This document shows, in pieces, positions 50,801 to 63,149 of a DNA stretch of 64,000 nt. Where the stretch lies: NCBI GenBank assembly GCA_022747635.1, contig JAKTNV010000027.1, forward strand, positions 558,001 through 622,000, in the 5' to 3' direction. Position 1 is the first letter of the stretch. Each line of letters starts with the position of its first letter. The translations under genes were made by a program, and so were the position numbers. Below the pieces are notes generated by a model. It made no database searches. It was given only the letters and a program-made list of their open reading frames with translations, and was not told where the DNA came from. Origin of the DNA: Hetaerina americana (Eukaryota > Arthropoda > Insecta > Odonata > Calopterygidae).

Positions 50801-53800
50801 GTTTAAGGCTAGGCGTATTCCCGCGATTAATTATAATTTTTGTTGTGTGTGCGGATCTGTACGATTGAATCCCACTCTTCTATCATGTGGATTGGGTGTT
50901 GGCGTCTTGCTGTACTTCCAATTCTGTGCTGGTTGAGAGAGTTTCTATCGTTGGAACCAATCACACCTAGTGTAAATGTTGTGTGCACTAATCCGCTCTC
51001 TTTCAGGAAGAAATACGTGGACCAATCAAGACTTCGTCTGAAGAAAGAAGAAACGTGAGATCGTCACCTTATGGAGAATGGACACATTACAATGAAGAAC
51101 TGACTTACGTCAAGAGAATACGAAGTCATAGGGTTAGATTTGGACCCCTAGGGTCGGAATACATTGCGTTTAAGGCTAGGCGTATTCCCGCGATTAATTT
51201 TAATTTTTGTTGTGTGTGCGGCACTGTACGATTGAATCCCACTCTTCTATCATGTGGATTGGTTGTTGGCGTCTTGCTGTACTTCCAATTCTGTGCTGGT
51301 TGAGAGAGTTTCTATCGTTGGAACCAATCACACCTAGTGTAAATGTTGTGTGCACTAATCCGCTCTCTTTCAGGAAGAAATACGTGGACCAATCAAGACT
51401 TCGTCTGAAGAAAGAAGAAACGTGAAAAACATCACCTTATGGAGAATGGACACATTACAATGAAGAACTGACTTATGTCAAGAGAATACGAAGTCATAGG
51501 GTTAGATTTGGACCCCTAGGGTCGGAACACATTGCGTTTAAGGCTAGGCGTATTCCCGCGATTAATTTTAATTTTTGTTGTGTGTGCGGATCTGTACGAT
51601 TGAATCCCACTCTTATATCATGTGGATTGGTTGTTGGCGTCTTGCTGTACATCCAATTCTGTGATGGTTGAGAGAGTTTCTATCGTTGGAACCAATCACA
51701 ACTAGTGTAAATGTTGTGCGCACTAATCCGCTTCCTTTCAGGAAGAATTACATGGACCAATCAAGACTTCGTCTGAAGAAAGAAGAAACGCAAGAACATC
51801 ACCTTATGGAGAATGGACACATTACAATGAAGAACTGACTTACGTCAAGAGAATACGAAGTCATAGGGTTGGATTTGGACCCCTAGGGTCGGAATACATT
51901 GCGTTTAAGGCTAGGCGTATTCCCGCGATTAATTTTAATTTTTATTTGTGTGCAGCTCTGTACGATTGAAGCCCACTCTTCTATCACGTGGATTGGTTGT
52001 TGGCGTCTTGCTGTACTTCCAATTCTGTGCTGGTTGAGAGAGTTTCTATCGTTGGAACCAATCACACCTAGTGTAAATATTATGTGCACTAATCCGCTCT
52101 CTCTCAGGAAATTTTACGTGGACCAATCAAGACTTCGTCTGAAGAAAGAAGAAACGTGTAAAACATCACCTTATGGAGAATGGACACTTTACAATGAAGA
52201 ACTGACTTACGTCAAGAGAATACGAAGTCATAGGGTTAGATTTGGACCCCTAGGGTCGATATACATTGCGATTCAGGCTAGGCGTATTCCCGCGATTAAT
52301 TTAAATATTTGTTGTGTGTGCGGCTCTGTACGATTGAATCCCACTCTTCTATCATGTGGATTGGTTGTTGGCGTCTTGCTGTACTTCCAATTCTGTGCTG
52401 GTTGAGAGAGTTTCTATCGTTGGAACCAATCACACCTAGTGTATATGTTGTGTGCACTAATCCGCTGTCTTTCAGGAAGAATTACGTGGACCAATCAAGA
52501 CTTCGTCTGAAGAAAGAAGAATCGTGAAAAACATCACCTTATGGAGAATGGACACATTACAATGAAGAACTGACTTACGTCAAGAGAATACGAAGTCATA
52601 GGGTTAGATTTGGACCCCTAGGGTCGGAATACATTGCGTTTAAGGCTAGGCGTATTCCCGCGATTAATTATAATTTTTGTTGTGTGTGCGGATCTGTACG
52701 ATTGAATCCCACTCTTCTATCATGTGGATTGGGTGTTGGCGTCTTGCTGTACTTCCAATTCTGTGCTGGTTGAGAGAGTTTCTATCGTTGGAACCAATCA
52801 CACTTAGTGTAAATGTTGTGTGCACTAATCCGCTCTCTTTCAGGAAGAAATACGTGGACCAATCAAGACTTCGTCTGAAGAAAGAAGAAACGTGAGATCG
52901 TCACCTCATGGAGAATGGACACATTACAATGAAGAACTGACTTACGTCAAGAGAATACGAAGTCATAGGGTTAGATTTGGACCCCTAGGGTCGGAATACA
53001 TTGCGTTTAAGGCTAGGCGTATTCCCGCGATTAATTTTAATTTTTGTTGTGTGTGCGGCTCTGTACGATTGAATCCCACTCTTCTATCATGTGGATTGGT
53101 GGTTGGCGTCTTGCTGTACTTCCAATTCTGTGATTGTTAAGAGAGTTTCTATCGTTGGAACCAATCACACCTAGTGTAAATGTTTTGTGCACTAATCCGC
53201 TCTCTTTCAGGAAGAAATACGTGGACCAATCAAGACTTCGTCTGAAGGAAGAAGAAACGTGAAAACATCACCTAATTGAGAATGGACACATTACAATGAA
53301 GAACTGACTTACGTCAAGAGAATACGAAGTCATAGGGTTAGATTTGGACCCCTAGGGTCGGAATACGTTGCGTTTAAGGCTAGGCGTATTCCCGCCATTA
53401 ATTTTAATTTTTGTTGTGTGTGCGGCACTGTACGATTGAATCCCACTCTTCTATCATGTGGATTGGTTGTTGGCGTCTTGCTGTACTTCCAATTCTCTGC
53501 TGGTTGAGAGAGTTTCTATCGTTGGAACCAATCACACCTAGTGTAAACGTTGTGTGCACTAATCCGCTCTCTTTCAGGAAGAATTACGTGGACCAATCAA
53601 GACTTCGTCTGAAGAAAGAAGAAACGTGAGAACGTCACCTTATGGAGAATGGACACATTACAATTAAGAACTGACTTACGTCAAGAGAATACGAAGTCAT
53701 AGGGTTAGATTTGGACCCCTAGGGTCGGAATACATTGCGTTTAAGGCTAGGCGTATTCCCGCGATTAATTTTAATTTTTGTTGTGTGTGCGGCTCTGTAC

Positions 53801-56800
53801 GATTGAATCCCACTCTTCTATCATGTGGATTGGTGGTTGGCGTCTTGCTGTACTTCCAATTCTGTGATTGTTAAGAGAGTTTCTATCGTTGGAACCAATC
53901 ACACCTAGTGTAAATGTTGTGTGCACTAATCCGCTCTCTTTCAGGAAGAATTACGTGTACCAATCAAGACTTCGTCTGAAGAAAGAAGAAACGTGAAAAC
54001 ATCACCTAATTGAGAATGGACACATTACAATGAAGAACTGACTTACGTCAAGAGAATACGAAGTCATAGGGTTAGATTTGGACCCCTAGGGTCGGAATAC
54101 GTTGCGTTTAAGGCTAGGCGTATTCCCGCGATTAATTTTAATTTTTGTTGTGTGTGCGGCTCTGTACGATTGAATCCCACTCTTCTAACATGTGGATTGG
54201 TGGTTGGCGTCTTGCTGTACTTCCAATTCTGTGATTGTTAAGAGAGTTTCTATCGTTGGAACCAATCACACCTAGTGTAAATGTTGTGTGCACTAATCCG
54301 CTCTCTTTCAGGAAGAAATACGTAGACCAATCAAGACTTCGTCTAAAGAAAGAAGAAACGTGAAAAACATCACCTTATGGAGAATGGACACTTTACAATG
54401 AAGAACTGACTTACGTCAAGAGAATACGAAGTCATAGGGTTAGATTTCGACCCCTAGGGTCGGAATACATTGCGTTTAAGGCTAGGCGTATTCCCGCGAT
54501 TAATTTTAATTTTTGTTTGTGTTTGTAGCTCTGTACGATTGAATCCCACTCTTCTATCATGTGGATTGGTGGTTGGCGTCTTGCTGTACTTCCAATTCTT
54601 TGATGGTTGAGAGATTTTCTATCGTTGGAACCAATCACACCTAGTGTAAATGTTGTGTGCACTAATCCGCTCTCTTTCAGGAAGAATTACGTGGACCAAT
54701 CAAGACTTCGTCTGAAGAAAGAAGAAACGTGAAAACATCACCTAATTGAGAATGGACACATTACAATGAAGAACTGACTTACGTCAAGAGAATACGAAGT
54801 CATAGGGTTAGATTTGGACCCCTAGGGTCGGAATACATTGCGTTTAAGGCTAGGCGTATTCCCGCGATTAATTTTAATTTTTGTTGTGTGTGCGGCACTG
54901 TACGATTGAATCCCACTCTTCTATCATGTGGATTGGTTGTTGGCGTCTTTCTGTACTTCCAATTCTGTGCTGGTTGAGAGAGTTTCTATCGTTGGAACCA
55001 ATCACACCTAGTGTATATGTTGTGTGCACTAATCCGCTGTCTTTCAGGAAGAATTACGTGGACCAATCAAGACTTCGTCTGAAGAAAGAAGAATCGTGAA
55101 AAACATCACCTTATGGAGAATGGACACATTACAATGAAGAACTGACTTACGTCAAGAGAATACGAAGTCATAGGGTTAGATTTGGACCCCTAGGGTCGGA
55201 ATACATTGCGTTTAAGGCTAGGCGTATTCCCGCGATTAATTATAATTTTTGTTGTGTGTGCGGATCTGTACGATTGAATCCCACTCTTCTATCATGTGGA
55301 TTGGGTGTTGGCGTCTTGCTGTACTTCCAATTCTGTGCTGGTTGAGAGAGTTTCTATCGTTGGAACCAATCACACTTAGTGTAAATGTTGTGTGCACTAA
55401 TCCGCTCTCTTTCAGGAAGAAATACGTGGACCAATCAAGACTTCGTCTGAAGAAAGAAGAAACGTGAGATCGTCACCTCATGGAGAATGGACACATTACA
55501 ATGAAGAACTGACTTACGTCAAGAGAATACGAAGTCATAGGGTTAGATTTGGACCCCTAGGGTCGGAATACATTGCGTTTAAGGCTAGGCGTATTCCCGC
55601 GATTAATTTTAATTTTTGTTGTGTGTGCGGCTCTGTACGATTGAATCCCACTCTTCTATCATGTGGATTGGTGGTTGGCGTCTTGCTGTACTTCCAATTC
55701 TGTGATTGTTAAGAGAGTTTCTATCGTTGGAACCAATCACACCTAGTGTAAATGTTTTGTGCACTAATCCGCTCTCTTTCAGGAAGAAATACGTGGACCA
55801 ATCAAGACTTCGTCTGAAGGAAGAAGAAACGTGAAAACATCACCTAATTGAGAATGGACACATTACAATGAAGAACTGACTTACGTCAAGAGAATACGAA
55901 GTCATAGGGTTAGATTTGGACCCCTAGGGTCGGAATACGTTGCGTTTAAGGCTAGGCGTATTCCCGCCATTAATTTTAATTTTTGTTGTGTGTGCGGCAC
56001 TGTACGATTGAATCCCACTCTTCTATCATGTGGATTGGTTGTTGGCGTCTTGCTGTACTTCCAATTCTCTGCTGGTTGAGAGAGTTTCTATCGTTGGAAC
56101 CAATCACACCTAGTGTAAACGTTGTGTGCACTAATCCGCTCTCTTTCAGGAAGAATTACGTGGACCAATCAAGACTTCGTCTGAAGAAAGAAGAAACGTG
56201 AGAACGTCACCTTATGGAGAATGGACACATTACAATTAAGAACTGACTTACGTCAAGAGAATACGAAGTCATAGGGTTAGATTTGGACCCCTAGGGTCGG
56301 AATACATTGCGTTTAAGGCTAGGCGTATTCCCGCGATTAATTTTAATTTTTGTTGTGTGTGCGGCTCTGTACGATTGAATCCCACTCTTCTATCATGTGG
56401 ATTGGTGGTTGGCGTCTTGCTGTACTTCCAATTCTGTGATTGTTAAGAGAGTTTCTATCGTTGGAACCAATCACACCTAGTGTAAATGTTGTGTGCACTA
56501 ATCCGCTCTCTTTCAGGAAGAATTACGTGTACCAATCAAGACTTCGTCTGAAGAAAGAAGAAACGTGAAAACATCACCTAATTGAGAATGGACACATTAC
56601 AATGAAGAACTGACTTACGTCAAGAGAATACGAAGTCATAGGGTTAGATTTGGACCCCTAGGGTCGGAATACGTTGCGTTTAAGGCTAGGCGTATTCCCG
56701 CGATTAATTTTAATTTTTGTTGTGTGTGCGGCTCTGTACGATTGAATCCCACTCTTCTAACATGTGGATTGGTGGTTGGCGTCTTGCTGTACTTCCAATT

Positions 56801-59210
56801 CTGTGATTGTTAAGAGAGTTTCTATCGTTGGAACCAATCACACCTAGTGTAAATGTTGTGTGCACTAATCCGCTCTCTTTCAGGAAGAAATACGTAGACC
56901 AATCAAGACTTCGTCTAAAGAAAGAAGAAACGTGAAAAACATCACCTTATGGAGAATGGACACTTTACAATGAAGAACTGACTTACGTCAAGAGAATACG
57001 AAGTCATAGGGTTAGATTTCGACCCCTAGGGTCGGAATACATTGCGTTTAAGGCTAGGCGTATTCCCGCGATTAATTTTAATTTTTGTTTGTGTTTGTAG
57101 CTCTGTACGATTGAATCCCACTCTTCTATCATGTGGATTGGTGGTTGGCGTCTTGCTGTACTTCCAATTCTTTGATGGTTGAGAGATTTTCTATCGTTGG
57201 AACCAATCACACCTAGTGTAAATGTTGTGTGCACTAATCCGCTCTCTTTCAGGAAGAATTACGTGGACCAATCAAGACTTCGTCTGAAGAAAGAAGAAAC
57301 GTGAAAACATCACCTAATTGAGAATGGACACATTACAATGAAGAACTGACTTACGTCAAGAGAATACGAAGTCATAGGGTTAGATTTGGACCCCTAGGGT
57401 CGGAATACATTGCGTTTAAGGCTAGGCGTATTCCCGCGATTAATTTTAATTTTTGTTGTGTGTGCGGCACTGTACGATTGAATCCCACTCTTCTATCATG
57501 TGGATTGGTTGTTGGCGTCTTTCTGTACTTCCAATTCTGTGCTGGTTGAGAGAGTTTCTATCGTTGGAACCAATCACACCTAGTGTAAATGTTGTGTGCA
57601 CTAATCCGCTCTCTTTCAGGAATAATTACGTGGACCAATCAAGACTTCGTCCGAAGAAAGAAGAAACGTGAAAAACATCACCTTATGGAGAATGGACACA
57701 TTACAATGAAGAAGAGAATTACGTCAAGAGAATACGAAGTAATAGGAATAGATTTGGACCAGTAGGGTCGGAACACATTGCGTTTAAGGCTAGGCGTATT
57801 CCCGCGATTAATTTTAATTTTTGTTGTGTGTGCGGCTCTGTACGATTGAATCCCACTCTTCTATCATGTGGATTGGTGGTTGGCGTCTTGCTGTACTTCC
57901 AATTCTGTGATTGTTAAGAGAGTTTCTATCGTTGGAACCAATCACACCTAGTGTAAATGTTGTGTGCACTAATCCGCTCTCTTTCAGGAAGAATTACGTG
58001 GACCAATCAAGACTTCGTCTGAAGAAAGAAGAAACGTTATAGCATCACCTTATGGAGAATGGACACATAACAATGAAGAACTGACTTACGTCAAGAGAAT
58101 ACGAAGTCATAGGGTTGGATTTGGACCCCTAGGGTCGGAATACATTGCGTTTAAGGCTAGGCGTATTCCCGCGATTAATTTTAATTTTTATTTGTGTGCA
58201 GCTCTGTACGATTGAAGCCCACTTTTCTATCACGTGGATTGGTTGTTGGCGTCTTGCTGTACTTCCAATTCTGTGCTGGTTGAGAGAGTTTCTATCGTTG
58301 GAACCAATCACACCTAGTGTAAATGTTGTGTCCACTAATCCGGTCTCTTTCAGGAATGATTACGTGGACCAATCAAGACTTCGTCTGAAGAAAGAAGAAA
58401 CGTGAAAAACATCACCTTATGGAGAATGGACACTTTACAATGAAGAACTGACTTACGTCAAGAGAATACGAAGTCATAGGGTTAGATTTGGACCCCTAGG
58501 GTCGGAATACATTGCGTTTAACGCTAGGCATATTCCCGCGATTAATTTTAATTTTTGTTGTGTGTTCGGCTCTGTACGATTGAATCCCACTCTTCTATCA
58601 TGTGGATTGGTTGTTGGCGTCTTGCTGTACTTCCAATTCTGTGATTGTTAAGAGAGTTTCTATCGTTGGAACCAATCACACCTAGTGTAAATGTTGTGTG
58701 CACTAATCCGCTCTCTTTCAGGAAGAAATACGTGGACCAATCAAGACTTCGTCTGAAGAAAGAAGAAACGTGAGAATGTCACCTTATGGAGAATGAACAC
58801 ATTACAATGAAGAACTGACTTACGTCAAGAGAATACGAAGTTATAGGGTTAGATTTGGACCCCTAGGGTCGGATTACATTGCGTTTAATGCTAGGCGTAT
58901 TCCCGCGATTAATTTTAATTTTTGTTGTGTGTGCGGCTCTGTACGATTGAATCCCACTCTTCTATCATGTGGATTGGTTGATGGCGTCCTGCCGTACTTC
59001 CAATTCGTTAATGCTTGAGAGGGTTTCTATCGTTGGAACCAATCACATCTAATGTAAATGTTGTATGCACTAATCCGCTCGCTTTCAGGAAGAATTACGT
59101 GGACCAATCAAGACTTCGTCTGAAGAAAGAAGAAACGTGAGAACATCACCTAATGGAGAATGGACACATTACAACTAAGAGAGGACCTACGTGAAGTGGT
59201 ATAGAAGTGA
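38856..59210 (+). repeat. Tandem satellite array, ~367-bp monomer (right arm)
   Basis: About 55 monomers of the same family lie here in opposite orientation to the left array. Higher-order structure is obvious. Segments near 46,739, 49,311 and 51,883 repeat with a 2,572-bp period (seven monomers). A second 2,572-bp repeat runs from about 52,677 through 55,249 to about 57,450. Segments near 41,655-41,941 and 45,696-45,982 repeat at 4,041 bp (eleven monomers). Edge monomers are more diverged, as at 58,860-59,210, where the sequence decays into unrelated AT-rich DNA. Each monomer contains the dyad GACCCCTAGGGTC and a branch-point/pyrimidine/CAG motif. Confidence 0.97.
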
Positions 59211-59599
59211 TAGGTTATATTTCTTTATAATTTTGCATCCACCTACACATGATAAACCGTGTCGTCGAATGGAGACAAATGAAATGAAAGGATAACAATT
59301 CTTCGTGGCAAAATGTGAGGATATTCAATAATGTTTCTTTATTTTTTTATAGATAATATCTAAGTGCAGTTAGCAGTGTTTTTTGTACCATTGTTTTTAA
59401 TTTTTATATATTTTTAATTTTTTTTCTTTTAAGACTTGTTTGACCAAAAATTATCTTTTGATTTCTTAATTTTTATGTGAAGTTTATTTTTTATGGAAAG
59501 AATTTTTAGTATTTTTTTGAAAGAATTCATAATTTTTTTCTCTATCTTTAAAATATGAAATGGAAACGTTTGAGGGGCTTTTTAGTATGTTTTAATTCT
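59211..59599. other. AT-rich array edge, nothing recognised
   Basis: Very T-rich DNA directly beyond the last recognisable homogenised monomer. No frames or motifs. Confidence 0.6.
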
Positions 59600-60080
59600 T
59601 CCCAAACGCCATAATTTAAAAACGATAGTCAAGGTTTCAGCAGTGGATAGTAATAGGTTAAATTATATATAGATTAAGGTAATGCGTATGTCATTTGGTG
59701 ATGTGAATTTGGCCGTATGTGGCACTGAATGATATAATCTTTTGACGCTTTTTCTTGGGCATGAGCTTTCTGTGGTTTCTCTAGTCATGTTGATTTTAGG
59801 GCTTTTTATTTGTTGGAACCAATGTCATCCAGTGGATTAAATGTATGCAATGGTCCTTCCTATAGCTGCCAGCAAGAAGTGGACCGGCCAAGAAGTCAAC
59901 TTGAGATAGAAGAAACGAAGGAAACACTAATAGACCATTGACAAAGGAACTATACTTTGCTGGAAAAGGTGTAGATTTGTATCCTGATAATCCGAAGCCC
60001 GCTAGTCAGCAGGATCTCTAACCCAGAAGACGTCGAATGAAGAAAGAAGATATAAGGTCTCACTTAGATCATGGTACATA
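59600..60080 (+). repeat. Highly diverged satellite monomers beyond array edge
   Basis: Two decayed units are recognisable. The first contains 'ttggaaccaat', 'taaatgt', and GTGGACC at 59,879. The second contains 'agaagacgtcgaatgaagaaa' in part, from about 60,025. Both align with the part of the monomer just after the CAG (GTGGACCAATCAAGACTTCG). Intervening sequence has lost recognisable similarity. Confidence 0.7.
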
Positions 60081-60519
60081 ATGTGAGTATTTCAGCACTC
60101 TATTAATATTCCTTATAACCGTTTCAAACCTATATACAGAGTATTACTGGCCCAATGTTACCAATCTATTATTTTTTACGACATTACAAGGCATCTTTTA
60201 CCATTGAATTCATAAGCTTTTAGCTATGTGTGAAAAACGAGAGAAGAATGTATATTTTGCCACGATAAGTTTTGATTTTTAAAGATCGAACGCATAGTAA
60301 CATGTTTGAGTACATTTTGATGGCATATTTCTCTCCATCGGCATTATGTTAACATTTCCCTAAACTTAAAGTCTTATTTCTTATTGATTAAATAGAACGT
60401 CGCTTTGATTCGAAGGTTTTAACTGATTTATTAAGAAATACTAAAAATTGCGAAATTGATTTGGCGAGTAGTTATCTTATTCTTAAGTAGTTCAAGTGAT
60501 AACTCATTGAGTCCTCCCT
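60081..60519. other. Unassigned AT-rich DNA
   Basis: Lies between the diverged monomers and the outer flanking block. No features seen. Confidence 0.5.
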
Positions 60520-61035
60520 CCTGCTCTAAGAAATTACATGGCAGTATGACTCTGTAGTTAAAGTAGGCATGATGTCATTTCAGGCCGGACGCACGGCCTT
60601 CCGGGCGGAGCCTTCCATTGGTGGGGCGAAGAGGAGCTTCAGAAGACTTTTTCCTCACTTCTGTATTTTATGAATTTAATGTTGTACATTTGTCAAATGT
60701 AAAGGGTATTATATATCATGGATGTAAATATGACCACTGTTACACTTACAATCCCTCGGACACTCGCCATCACCTCATTTTACACACTCGTAGGATACAC
60801 ATTGTGTGCTTGGATGCGAGTATTTAGGAGTGTGTATGAATGCATTGGTAGCTAACTAACGGATAGATTATTGGGTTTTAGTAGAACTAATAAGGTGTAG
60901 CCTATTGCACAAGTATATTCGTCTGTAATAACTAACCTGTGTGAATGTGTATGGTTTGAGTGGTGCTTGCTGCGTATGAGTCACTATCAACACACAGCGA
61001 ATTTACAAACATGTCACTTGCGTACATTTTATATG
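60520..61035 (+). repeat. Array-flanking block, outer diverged copy
   Basis: Same orientation as the 38,290 copy but about 15 % diverged by eye. The right satellite array is thus bracketed by two direct copies of this block. It contains a 69-codon frame (60,618-60,827) similar to the minus frame at 9,242-9,460. No domain was recognised. Confidence 0.78.
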
Positions 61036-61495
61036 TGTTATGTAATGATCTGGTATTGTTTATGTTTTAGAAATATCCTTTGTATGTGAACTTAAATTGA
61101 ATGATTATATGTTTATGATGTAAGGCGGCCTGTGGAGGTTTTTACGGGTTTCCCTTCACCCCGGGCGAATGCCAGGCCAAATGCCACCCCCGTCGAATAA
61201 ATCATAAAAGCAATTGAAAAACATAAGTCTTGAAATTATTTTCCTTTCCATGGTTGAAATATTTTATAGAATGGAATAATATATTAGTTTGTATAAGTCT
61301 ACAAAAGAATGCCCAAAGAGAATTTGTTATTAAAATGTGTTTTTAAAATTAATGTTTTAAATTAATGTGATCTTGTTTTTATATTTTTAAATGTAGTTAT
61401 CTTTTTCTTCCAACATTAATAAATACTGGTTTTGTCAATAATTATATCTCTAGAAAATACGAAATGAAAAAATATTAGTAATAATATGATAAATA
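61036..61495. other. Unassigned, with GC-rich patch at 61,125-61,195
   Basis: A short GC-rich stretch ('acgggtttcccttcacccc', 'gggcgaatgccaggcc') ends near 'gaataaatcataaaag' and could be the 3' end of an interspersed element. The class cannot be named from sequence alone. Confidence 0.35.
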
Positions 61496-61821
61496 AAAGG
61501 GCATTATAATATTATAAATTATGTATAAAATATAAACGAATGCTATTTTATACCGTCGTCGGAGACAAAGTAAAAGGACAATCTTTTTGTTAAAATTTAT
61601 TTTCACCTTTCAAATTTTATAATTTTCGCTTTGGTTATTATCATAGGGCAGCCGTATAGGGAAACCCGTAAATAGGGCATTATGATATTATAAATTATTT
61701 GTAAAATATAAACGAATGCTATTTTATACCGACGTCGGAGACAAAGTAAAAGGACATTCTTTTTGTTAAAATTTTACTTTCACCTTTGAAATTTTATAAT
61801 TTTCGCTTTGGTTATTATCAT
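61496..61821. repeat. Tandem pair of ~148-bp repeats
   Basis: 61,496-61,646 and 61,673-61,821 are near-identical, both containing 'aaatataaacgaatgctat' and 'tcggagacaaagtaaaagga'. They are separated by a linker containing 'gggaaacccg'. Class unknown. Confidence 0.88.
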
Positions 61822-62267
61822 TTAAGTCACTCTCATTTATATATAGCTTTGGTGCTGGATCGACCCATGCCACTCAGGCTAGAGGCTGAGTTCAGGATAT
61901 TATGCAGGTAATCTGAAATGGAATACCACAGAGAAACATGGAACAAAAGAGGGAGCGGCGTTTGCACAGACCTTCAAGTTCTGGGAAACGTTCTTTAATC
62001 GCAGCGGCAAACTCACGATTATTTCCTGGTCCGGGATGGATCCCCTACTCCCCAAAAATTAGTAAAACTATTCACTTCTTTTGATGCACCTTAAGTTGGA
62101 ATATAAAACCCTACGGAATCATTTCAGAGTGTAAATGTATCGAGGTTTCCTTTTTCGACAGCCAATAACTTATCTTGTTCACGAATTCACGTTGAGACGT
62201 ATTTGCAATTGTTGCAAAGAAAATATTTATAAATTGACCTAATAGGTTACTAATATATTACTAGATA
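61822..62267. other. Unassigned DNA
   Basis: No frame or repeat edge that I can support. Confidence 0.45.
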
Positions 62268-62465
62268 TTCCTTGCAGCCTTCATCATCAAGGATTCGATC
62301 CGTCATAAATTCACTCCGAAATAACAGCTCATTCAGTGACAAGGGGAATGCTTCTCCCCTTGAGGAAAAGTCGCCATAACAATATTTTTCGCTTTTCATT
62401 GATATTAAAGAGGCATTGCAGATGATTCGAAAATGTCACCTTGGCGAGTAGGATGAAGGATGATT
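62268..62465 (+). repeat. Dispersed repeat, copy 2
   Basis: Second copy of the repeat at 23,741-24,070 (opposite orientation), about 80 % identical by eye with indels. It lies outside the inverted-repeat arms. Confidence 0.75.
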
Positions 62466-63145
62466 AACTTTTCGACATGTCTGTAGCATCACGGAATCCA
62501 TCGAAAAAGATGGTTCAACAGGAGGATCCTATGCAAAGGACCAATATATAAGTTGATGCGTGGACCGTTCAATAAATACTAGTTTTACTATTCAATAGTA
62601 ATAGTAAATCTATCCATTAGCCCTACTTTGCATTGCATAGATTTCGAATGGCGATTGGTTTAAGCGAAGGCGAAACTTCGTCGCGGCGTTATCTCGTTTG
62701 TCGCGACTTAAATCTATTTTTTTATTCTTAATGCATTTACATAATACAGCTTTTCTAGTTGAACGATGCTTATTAATACTGAGTCATTCGACCAAATTCC
62801 ATGTTTATTAATGTTCGAAAAACGGTGGAAACGAACGGTCGAAAAACGGTGATTAATGGTGGAAACGAGTCTTAGCATTGATTAACATGTATGGTCCCTC
62901 TGGCGCAGAAAAACGAAGTAAAGAAGGTTCTTTCCCCAGGGAACCTCAGCAAAGGCTGAAAGGCGCGTGCTCGTGATGGAGTTGACCGATAGCGGAGTTG
63001 CCTTTTTCGAAGTCGCCAGTGCATTGAGTAATGAAATCACTAAGATTTCCGTTTTCACATGTGTGGTCTCTTCCGCAACATATCATGTCTTAACCTTCTC
63101 ATGACCTCTATAAAAACTCCATATTCACTCTTTATCCGTTGGGGA
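62466..63145. other. Unassigned DNA with a small internal duplication
   Basis: Around 62,816-62,875 a short motif cgaaaaacggtg..gaaacga is repeated. No gene recognised. Confidence 0.45.
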
Positions 63146-63149
63146 TATG

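Noticed and set aside
38856..59210. CENP-B box in the monomer (ATCGTTGGAACC)
   Set aside because: The central TCGTTGGAA matches, but the essential second T and the GGG at positions 14-16 are missing.
38856..59210. CRISPR-like array
   Set aside because: Units are 367 bp with no short-repeat/unique-spacer alternation, and the genome is eukaryotic.
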